A DNA stretch of 6,660 bases, taken from positions 1 to 6,660 of the forward strand of contig CAIYPH010000007.1 of the NCBI GenBank assembly GCA_903928045.1, given 5' to 3'. Under the pieces are notes generated by a model. That model saw only the letters and a program-made list of their open reading frames with translations, did not search any database and had not been told where the DNA came from. The DNA comes from an uncultured Rhodospirillales bacterium (GTDB taxonomy: Bacteria; Pseudomonadota; Alphaproteobacteria; Acetobacterales; Acetobacteraceae). This document shows positions 1 to 5,804 of this stretch, piece after piece. Each line of letters starts with the position of its first letter. Positions within the stretch are counted from its first letter, which is position 1. A program made the translations under genes and the position numbers.

Positions 1-2
1 AC

Positions 3-680
3 CGGGCCGAACCGCACCCCGCGGTTCTGCTCGGCGAAGCCGTGGCTGGGCTGCTGGCCGCCGTGCTGGCGCCCTGGGGCCTGTGGCGGTTCATGCCTGG
101 CGGCCGGGCGCTGCATGCCATGCTCACCCAATGGGGCCGCGATTTCGCATCCCTCATGGCCCGCCTCGCCGCGGCGCCGATCCCGCCCGTCAAAATGCCG
201 CCCCCGCCGTCCCGCCGCAAGCGGCGTCACGCCAGCCCGCAACGCCGGGACTCCGTCCGCGTCACGCCGCGCCCGCGCGGCACAACGCGCGCCGCCACAC
301 CCCCGCGCCGCGCCCATTTTCCGCCGTCCCCGCGCGCGCAAACAGGAACGCCATCCCCGCTTCACGCCCCGCAACGCCCCCGCCCGGGCCATATCCACGC
401 GCCGGTCCGCGAAAACCTCGCGAGATCGCGCCGCCTCATCACGTCCATATCGTTACGATTTAATACTTATTCCGCTTTCAGACACGCCACGCGATGCCCC
501 ACCCCCACCAGCGGCGGCACGCTCCCCGCGCAATCCGGCCCCGCGATCGGGCAGCGCGTGCGAAACACGCAGCCCGACGGCGGATTGGCCGGGCTCGGCG
601 GCTCCCCCTGCAACAGGATGCGCGCCCGCCGCCGCTCCGGATGCAGGCTCGGCGCCGCCGACAGCAGCGCCTGCGTATAG
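3..680 (+). CDS. Uncharacterised Pro/Arg-rich protein, 5' truncated, end uncertain
   Basis: I do not recognise this gene. The frame starting at base 3 is open from the left edge to a TAG at 678-680, giving about 225 residues with no start in the window. Over the first ~165 bases this frame has the expected G/C-rich third positions and encodes a natural-looking stretch: a hydrophobic part (AVLLGEAVAGLLAAVLAPWG) followed by an amphipathic part containing LTQWGRDFASLMARLAAAP. The other two plus frames there look like shadows, rich in Cys/Trp or His/Arg. Beyond about base 190 the protein becomes a Pro/Arg/Ser tail without visible domains. Its last 214 bases run antisense to the ATPase gene, which is suspicious. 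Another plus frame ends in HHVHIVTI with a TAA at 461-463, just before the converging stop. The real protein may therefore switch frame between about 165 and 300. The first part is fairly believable; the end is not settled. Confidence 0.35.
   Translation, partial: RAEPHPAVLLGEAVAGLLAAVLAPWGLWRFMPGGRALHAMLTQWGRDFASLMARLAAAPIPPVKMPPPPSRRKRRHASPQRRDSVRVTPRPRGTTRAATPPRRAHFPPSPRAQTGTPSPLHAPQRPRPGHIHAPVRENLARSRRLITSISLRFNTYSAFRHATRCPTPTSGGTLPAQSGPAIGQRVRNTQPDGGLAGLGGSPCNRMRARRRSGCRLGAADSSACV
444..478. other. A+T-rich junction between convergent genes
   Basis: This is the only clearly A+T-rich patch in the window. It covers the stop of the ATPase gene (467-469) and a candidate plus-strand stop (461-463). 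It contains a short inverted repeat, ATCGT-T-ACGAT at 449-459. As RNA this would form only a tight, weak hairpin, so I do not call it a terminator. It marks the end of the operon and the likely boundary between opposing genes. Confidence 0.35.
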
Positions 681-1420
681 GGATGCCGCGGCCGGGCGAA
701 CACCTCGGCCACCGGCCCTTCCTCCATGATCCGCCCGAGATACATCACCGCCACCCGGTCCGCGAGGTGGCGCACCACCGGCAGGTCATGGCTGATGAAC
801 AGCATCGCCAGCCCCAGCCGCGCCCGCAAATCCGCCAGCAGCGCCAGCACCTGCGCCTGCACCGAAACATCGAGCGCCGAAACCGGCTCGTCCGCCACCA
901 GGAAATCCGGGCCGGACGCCAGGGCCCGCGCAATGCCGACCCGCTGGCGCTGCCCGCCGGAGAACTGGTGCGGATATCGTGCGGCATGGTCAGGCGCGAG
1001 CCCGACCTGCTCCAGCAGCCCGCCCACCCGCCCGGCCCGCTCGCCCCGCGGTACCAGCCCATGGATGGTGAGCGCATCGCCAATCTGGGCGCCGACACTG
1101 CGCCGCGGATCAAGGCTCCCGTAGGGGTCCTGGAAAACGAGCTGCATCCGCCGGCGCACGCTGCGCAGCGCGCCCGCACGGGCGCTGGCGAGGTCGGCAC
1201 CGTCGAACGTCACCTGCCCGGCGGTCGGTGGCATCAGGCCAAGCAGAAGACGGCCGACGGTGGATTTGCCGGACCCGGATTCGCCGACAAGGCCAAGGGT
1301 TTCGCCCCGGGCGACGGCAAGCGAAACGTCAGTGACCGCCTGCACGGCGCGGCCGCGGCCGAGAAATCCCCCGGCCGGGAAGTGCTTGGTGAGCTCGGTG
1401 GCGGTGATCAACCCGCTCAT
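467..1420 (-). CDS. Peptide-type ABC transporter ATP-binding protein (DppF/OppF-like)
   Basis: A 317-residue cytoplasmic ATPase expected to pair with the ATPase domain of the upstream fusion protein and power import. All ABC motifs are intact: Walker A GESGSGKST at residues 46-54, Q-loop Gln97 in VFQDPYGSLDPR, signature FSGGQRQR at 153-160, Walker B FLVADEP at 173-179 and switch His211 in ISHDL. Residues ~245-317 form the oligopeptide/dipeptide-transporter C-terminal extension, with Cys284, Cys290, Cys297 and Cys313. The start at 1420 is chosen because its ATG overlaps the upstream TGA as ATGA and a GGAA lies 6 bases before it (1427-1430). The frame is open back to an ATG at 1534, but that extension would overlap the previous gene by 118 bases and reads as Gly/Arg-rich shadow. 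Family assignment is firm; the transported substrate is unknown. Confidence 0.95.
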   Translation of the reverse strand: MSGLITATELTKHFPAGGFLGRGRAVQAVTDVSLAVARGETLGLVGESGSGKSTVGRLLLGLMPPTAGQVTFDGADLASARAGALRSVRRRMQLVFQDPYGSLDPRRSVGAQIGDALTIHGLVPRGERAGRVGGLLEQVGLAPDHAARYPHQFSGGQRQRVGIARALASGPDFLVADEPVSALDVSVQAQVLALLADLRARLGLAMLFISHDLPVVRHLADRVAVMYLGRIMEEGPVAEVFARPRHPYTQALLSAAPSLHPERRRARILLQGEPPSPANPPSGCVFRTRCPIAGPDCAGSVPPLVGVGHRVACLKAE

Positions 1421-3222
1421 GCCGCGTTCCACCGGATACAACGCACCGCCCGCCCCTCGCCCGCCGCCTCCAGCGCCGGATGTGCGACGGCACATTCCGG
1501 CTTGAAGCGGTCGCAGCGCGGCCCGAAAATGCACCCCGTCGGAAGCGCCGTCGGCGGCGGCACCACCCCGGCGATGCCCTCCGGGGCGGGACCGTCTTCC
1601 ACCGGAGCGCTGCGGAGCAAGGCTGCGGTATAGGGGTGGCGGGGGGTGAGAAACACCTCGGCGGTCGGCCCGGTCTCGACGATTTCGCCGGCGTACATCA
1701 CCGCCACCCGGTCGGCGATCTCGGCGACGACGGGGAGCGAATGGGTAATGAACAACAGCGCCAGGCCGCTCTCCCGCTTGAGGTCGGCCAGCAGGTCCAG
1801 CACCTGCGCCTGGATGGTGACGTCCAACGCCGTGGTCGGCTCATCGGCGATCAGCAGCCGCGGCCCATTGGCGATGGCAATCGCGATCATGACGCGCTGG
1901 CGCATGCCGCCGGAGAGTTCGTGCGGGAAGGCGCGCAACCGCCGCGCGGGGTCGGGGATGCCGACGCGACGGAGCAGGGCCTCCGCCTCGCCCGGCGCGG
2001 GGATGCGATGTGCCCGGATCGCCTCCTCGATCTGCGCGCCGATGCGGTGCACCGGGTTGAGGGAGGAGCCGGGGTCCTGGAACACCATCGCCATCGCCGC
2101 CCCGCGCAGTTGGCGGAGCCGCTCCTCGGGGAGGCGCAGCAGGTCGGTGCCAGCGAGAAAGGCCGCCCCGCCCACCACCCGGGCTGCCCCAGGGAGCAGC
2201 CCGGTGATGGCCAGCGAGGTGACGGATTTGCCGGAGCCGGATTCGCCGACGATGGCCAGCGTCTCGCCGGGGAAGACTTGCAGCGAGACATCCCGTACCG
2301 GGCGGATCGGGCCGTGGGGGGTGTCGATTTCGACGGTGAGGCCGCGGAGGTCCAGCACGGCGCGGGGGGCGGCGAGGAGGCCGGGGGCGATTGCGTCAAG
2401 CAGGCGGCTTGCGGTGCGGCGGTAGGCGGGGTGGGGGTCCACCGCGTCCCGCAGCCCGTCGCAGAGGGCGTTCATCACCAGGATGGTGGCGGTGAGGGCG
2501 AGGCAGGGCCAGAGGAGCAGGAGGGGCGCCTGCGTCATCGTCGCCCGCGCCGCCCCGATCATCAGCCCCCAAGAGGGGGCGGGGGGGACGACGCCGAGGC
2601 CGAGAAAGGAGAGGCCGGATTCGAGCACCACGGCGGCGGCCATGGCGAGCGAGAACTGGACGAGGAGGGGGCCGCCGATATTGGGCAGGATGGTGCGGAG
2701 CATGATGCGGGATTTGCCGGCGCCGAGCACGCGCATCGCCTCCACATAGTCCTGGCTGCGGGCGGTCAGCACCCCGGCATAGGCGACGCGGGTGAAGCCG
2801 GGGAGGTAGACGAGGGCGAGGACGGGGATGAGCGTGGTGGCGCCGGGGCCAAGCAGCGTCACCACAAGCAGGGCCAGCAACAATGGAGGAAAACACAGCA
2901 ACACATCGATCGACCGCAGCGCCAGGATCTCGGCAATGCCACGCAGAAACCCGCCGACCACACCGAGCGTGGTGCCCACCACACAGGCCAAAGCCGCCGC
3001 CGCCACGGCGACCGAAAGCGAAACCCGTGCCCCCCAGACCAGCCGGGCAAAGACATCGCGCCCGAATTCGTCCTGCCCGAGCCAATGCCCACCCGAAGGC
3101 CCGGCAAGCCGATGCGGAACATCCATCGCCACCGGGTTCGCCAACCCGAGCCAGGGGGCGAGAAGTGCGATCACCACGATGAGGCCGAAGCCGGCGATGG
3201 GAATCCAGGGGAGGCGCCTCAT
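1417..3222 (-). CDS. Fused ABC permease and ATPase (DppC-DppD type), 601 aa
   Basis: One polypeptide joins two importer subunits that are usually separate. Residues ~1-262 are a DppC/OppC permease: an N-terminal membrane helix (~8-27), the OppC-type segment LGQDEFGRDVFARLVWGARV (48-67), about five more helices, and the ATPase-contacting EAA loop DYVEAMRVLGAGKSRI (158-173). It ends around VDPHPAYRR, where a stand-alone DppC would stop. A linker of about 20 residues follows. The ATPase then begins near residue 289, with Walker A GESGSGKS 326-333, Q-loop Gln382, signature LSGGMRQR 436-443, Walker B LLIADEP 456-462 and switch His494. The residue after His494 is Ser, where relatives usually have Asp. 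The C-terminal extension carries Cys564, Cys570, Cys577 and Cys595. The ATG overlaps the DppB-like gene's stop as ATGA (3219-3222), with no strong ribosome binding site, so translation is probably coupled. No stop or frameshift lies between the halves. Confidence 0.95.
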   Translation of the reverse strand: MRRLPWIPIAGFGLIVVIALLAPWLGLANPVAMDVPHRLAGPSGGHWLGQDEFGRDVFARLVWGARVSLSVAVAAAALACVVGTTLGVVGGFLRGIAEILALRSIDVLLCFPPLLLALLVVTLLGPGATTLIPVLALVYLPGFTRVAYAGVLTARSQDYVEAMRVLGAGKSRIMLRTILPNIGGPLLVQFSLAMAAAVVLESGLSFLGLGVVPPAPSWGLMIGAARATMTQAPLLLLWPCLALTATILVMNALCDGLRDAVDPHPAYRRTASRLLDAIAPGLLAAPRAVLDLRGLTVEIDTPHGPIRPVRDVSLQVFPGETLAIVGESGSGKSVTSLAITGLLPGAARVVGGAAFLAGTDLLRLPEERLRQLRGAAMAMVFQDPGSSLNPVHRIGAQIEEAIRAHRIPAPGEAEALLRRVGIPDPARRLRAFPHELSGGMRQRVMIAIAIANGPRLLIADEPTTALDVTIQAQVLDLLADLKRESGLALLFITHSLPVVAEIADRVAVMYAGEIVETGPTAEVFLTPRHPYTAALLRSAPVEDGPAPEGIAGVVPPPTALPTGCIFGPRCDRFKPECAVAHPALEAAGEGRAVRCIRWNAA

Positions 3223-4166
3223 CGCCGCACCCGCGGGTCCAGCAGTCCGTAAAGCACGTCAACAGCCAGGTTCAGGCCGACGAACAGGACGGAGATCACG
3301 GTGATGATGCCGACCACCAGCGGGTAGTCGCGCGCATTCACCGCACTCACCAGCAGTCCGGAGAGGCCGGGCCAGTTGAACACGAACTCCACCAGCACGG
3401 TGCCGCCGAGGAGGGTGCCGAGTTGCAACGCGAGGATGGTCACCACCGGCATCAGCGCGGTGCGAACGACGTGGCGGACGAGGATCCGGCGATGGGAGAC
3501 GCCCTTGGCGCGGGCGGTGCGCACGTAGTCGCGCAGCATCACGTCGAGCACGGCCGCGCGGGTCATGCGGAAGACCACCGCGGAGAGGCCGATGCCGATG
3601 GCGCCGGCAGGCATGGCGAGGAGGGCCAAATGCTGGGCGGGATCGCGCGTGAATTGGGTGAAGCCGCCGGCCGGCACCCAGCGCAGCATCTGGGCGAATA
3701 CCATCACCATCAGCGTGCCGACCACGAAGACCGGAACCGCCAGAGCGAGGCTCGCGATCGCGCTGCTGATGCGGTCGAGCGCGCCTCCTCGGCGCATGGC
3801 GGCGGCGGTGCCGGTGGGGATGCCGATCAGCACCGCCATGATGCCGGCGGCGAGGATCAGCTCCAGCGTACGGGGCAGGCGGCGGGCGATTTCGGCAACC
3901 ACTGGGCTGTCATCCTGCATGGACTGGCCGAGATCGAAATGCAGCAGCCGCCACATGTGCAGCCCGTACTGCACGTGCAGCGGCTTGGTGAGGCCAAGCT
4001 GCTCGCGCAGCTCCTCCACCACCCCCGCATCCGGCGTGGTGCCGCCCTGGGAGAGCAGCAGCTCGGCGGGGTCGCCCGGCACCATGTGGATGGCGAGGAA
4101 CACCACGGTGGCGACCACCCAGATCAGCACCAGCGATATCCCGAGCCGCCGCAGCAGCCAGGTCAT
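3219..4166 (-). CDS. Peptide-type ABC transporter permease (DppB/OppB-like)
   Basis: A 315-residue inner-membrane protein, normal length for the DppB/OppB family. It is expected to form the translocation pore with the permease half of the downstream fusion. The N-terminal helix (~9-29) runs into the family motif HMVPGDPAELLL (27-38). About five further membrane segments follow, at roughly 100-122, 136-160, 180-200, 236-262 and 283-305. The cytoplasmic EAA-type loop DYVRTARAKGVSHRRIL (213-229) is the ATPase docking site, and the typical ending DVLYGLLDPRVRR is present. The ATG at 4166 lies 12 bases after the HyuB stop. AGGAA at 4176-4180 overlaps that stop and gives a 9-base spacer. The gene ends in an ATGA overlap with the fusion gene. 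The family is certain. The substrate is inferred only from neighbours: a hydantoin, 5-oxoproline-like compound, small amide or modified peptide. Confidence 0.95.
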   Translation of the reverse strand: MTWLLRRLGISLVLIWVVATVVFLAIHMVPGDPAELLLSQGGTTPDAGVVEELREQLGLTKPLHVQYGLHMWRLLHFDLGQSMQDDSPVVAEIARRLPRTLELILAAGIMAVLIGIPTGTAAAMRRGGALDRISSAIASLALAVPVFVVGTLMVMVFAQMLRWVPAGGFTQFTRDPAQHLALLAMPAGAIGIGLSAVVFRMTRAAVLDVMLRDYVRTARAKGVSHRRILVRHVVRTALMPVVTILALQLGTLLGGTVLVEFVFNWPGLSGLLVSAVNARDYPLVVGIITVISVLFVGLNLAVDVLYGLLDPRVRR

Positions 4167-4175
4167 GGAGAGGGG

Positions 4176-4180
4176 TTCCT
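4176..4180 (-). promoter_or_regulatory. Ribosome binding site of the DppB-like gene
   Basis: AGGAA on the minus strand lies 9 bases before the ATG at 4166 and overlaps the HyuB TAG stop at 4179-4181. This arrangement suits ribosomes finishing HyuB re-initiating on the permease, so enzyme and transporter would be made together. No other Shine-Dalgarno-like sequence occurs in the 12-base gap. Confidence 0.55.
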
Positions 4181-5804
4181 AGGCGCCATAGACCTCCGCC
4201 GCCGCTGTCGCGGTGATGCTGCCTTCCGCGATATCGCGCGCCACCTGGTCCTTCGGACGCCCGGATGGCGGGCCGAAGCCGCCGGAGCCCGGGGTGATGA
4301 CGGCGACGATCTGGCCCTTCTTGAGCGCGGCCTGGCCGAGCGAAAAGGGCTCGACGCCGTCGGAGAATTCGAAGCCGCCCATCCCGCCGGGCAGCCCGCC
4401 TTGCAGGCCCCAGGGGGCGGAGCGCAGGCGGGAGCCGTCGATCCGCAGCCGGCAATCGGCCTCGGCGCGATAGACCCGGCGCAGCCCCATGCCGCCACGA
4501 TGCGTGCCGGCGCCGCCGGAGCCGTCGACCAGCTCATAGCGCAGCAGGGTCAGCGGATATTCCAGCTCCAGCGCTTCGGCGGGGAGGTTGGAGGTGTTGG
4601 TGAGATGGACATGCACGCCATCCAGCCCGTCCTTGTTGTGCCGCGCCCCGTAACCGCCGCCGATGGTCTCGAGATAGACCCAGAGGTCGCCGGTTTTCGG
4701 ATGGGTGCCGATGAAAGTGGCCGAGGCGCAGGCGCCGTTGCAGGCGGCGATCACCCGATCCGGCACCGCCTCGGCGAGCGCCCGGTGCACGAGGTCCACC
4801 ACCCGCTGGCACATCGAGAGGCGGCCATTCACCGCCGCCGGATGCGATGCGTTGAGGATGGAGCCCTCGGGGGCGGTGACCGTCAGCGGCCGGGCGAGGC
4901 CGGCATTGGGCAGGATCGTCGGGTCCACCACCGTCTTCACCGCGTAGTAAACCGCCGAAACCAGCGCGGTATAGACGAGGTTGAGCCCGGCCCTTACTTG
5001 CGGCGGCCCCTCGAAATGCAGCTTCATCTCCTCGCCGGCGACGGTGATAACGCAGCTCACCTGCATCTGCCCGGTGATCTCCGGGCTGTCGAACCAATCC
5101 TCCGCGCGATAGACGCCGTCAGGGATGGTGGCGATGCCGGCCCGCATCTTGCGTTCGGCATAGTCCTGCAAGGCCCGACCGGCGGCGAGCACGGTGCCGA
5201 CGCCATATTTTGCGCACAGCGACTGCAACCGCTCAACACCGAGGCGATTGGCCGCCATCTGCGCCCGCAAATCCGACAGGCGCTCACGCGGCACCTGACA
5301 GTTCAGCAGGATCAGCTCCAGCACGTCCTTCTGTAATTCCCCGGCGCGATAGAGCCGGATCGGCGGGATGCGCAGCCCCTCCTGGTAGATATGGGCGTGG
5401 CCGCGATCGGCGAAATCGGCGTGGTGGGCGAGGTTCACCGCCCAGGCGACGATGGCGCCATCGACGAATACCGGCTCGGCCAGCACGATATCCGGCAGAT
5501 GGGTGCCGCCGCCCTCATAGGCGTCATTGCCGCAGAACACGTCGCCTGGCCGCATGTCCTCGACGGGATGGCGCTTGAGGATATGCGGCAGCAGGCCGAT
5601 GAAGCTGCCGAGATGCATCGGGATATGCTCGGCCTGGCACAGCGTATTCCCCGCGGTGTCGAACAGCGCCGTCGAGCAGTCCCGCCGCTCCTTGATGTTG
5701 GTGGAGTAGGAGGCGCGCACCAGTGCCTCGCCCATCTCCTCGGCGATGGAGGCGAAGGAACTGCCGATGACCTCGACAGTGATCGGATCGACCGCGATGT
5801 CCAT
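4179..5804 (-). CDS. hyuB: Hydantoinase B/oxoprolinase family protein (HyuB)
   Basis: A 541-residue cytoplasmic protein of usual length for the HyuB family. It is the partner of HyuA in enzymes that hydrolyse N-methylhydantoins, hydantoins or 5-oxoproline with ATP, or that carboxylate ketones in related complexes. Family hallmarks run the whole length: DPITVEVI near the N-terminus, GDVFCGNDAYEGGGTHLPDI (87-106), NLAHHADFADRG, ETIGGGYGA, NTSNLPAEALELEYP, GAGTHRGGMGLRR and ITPGSGGFGPP near the end. His102, Asp105 and His128 have the spacing of the manganese ligands I recall from the acetone carboxylase alpha subunit, so a metal site is likely. The ATG at 5804 is preferred over TTG at 5807 because GGAGAG sits 6 bases upstream of it. 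It overlaps the HyuA stop as TGATG. No third (gamma-like) carboxylase subunit follows, which favours ring hydrolysis over carboxylation. Exact substrate unknown. Confidence 0.95.
   Translation of the reverse strand: MDIAVDPITVEVIGSSFASIAEEMGEALVRASYSTNIKERRDCSTALFDTAGNTLCQAEHIPMHLGSFIGLLPHILKRHPVEDMRPGDVFCGNDAYEGGGTHLPDIVLAEPVFVDGAIVAWAVNLAHHADFADRGHAHIYQEGLRIPPIRLYRAGELQKDVLELILLNCQVPRERLSDLRAQMAANRLGVERLQSLCAKYGVGTVLAAGRALQDYAERKMRAGIATIPDGVYRAEDWFDSPEITGQMQVSCVITVAGEEMKLHFEGPPQVRAGLNLVYTALVSAVYYAVKTVVDPTILPNAGLARPLTVTAPEGSILNASHPAAVNGRLSMCQRVVDLVHRALAEAVPDRVIAACNGACASATFIGTHPKTGDLWVYLETIGGGYGARHNKDGLDGVHVHLTNTSNLPAEALELEYPLTLLRYELVDGSGGAGTHRGGMGLRRVYRAEADCRLRIDGSRLRSAPWGLQGGLPGGMGGFEFSDGVEPFSLGQAALKKGQIVAVITPGSGGFGPPSGRPKDQVARDIAEGSITATAAAEVYGA

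Noticed and set aside
408..430. Possible terminator hairpins (CGCGA-AAACC-TCGCG at 408-422 and CGCGA-GA-TCGCG at 419-430)
   Set aside because: The stems are only 4-5 bp, overlap each other and are not followed by a T run in either direction. Such repeats are common by chance in this base composition.
1421..1534. A 38-residue N-terminal extension of the DppF-like ATPase
   Set aside because: It would overlap the upstream gene by 118 bases and encodes low-complexity Gly/Arg sequence. The ATGA overlap and GGAA ribosome site support the start at 1420.
494..1633. A 379-codon open frame on the plus strand, antisense to the DppF-like gene
   Set aside because: Same explanation: the opposite strand carries every ABC ATPase motif in order, while this frame is Arg/His/Pro-rich and featureless.
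1480..3252. A 590-codon open frame on the plus strand, antisense to the fusion gene
   Set aside because: It mirrors a verified ABC permease-ATPase gene. Its translation is dominated by Gly, Arg, His, Asp and Gln with no domain, and long antisense frames are expected in very GC-rich DNA.
3423..5336. A 637-codon open frame on the plus strand, antisense to the DppB-like gene and hyuB
   Set aside because: It spans two well-identified minus-strand genes and their junction. The translation is His/Arg/Gly/Gln-rich shadow without a recognisable motif.
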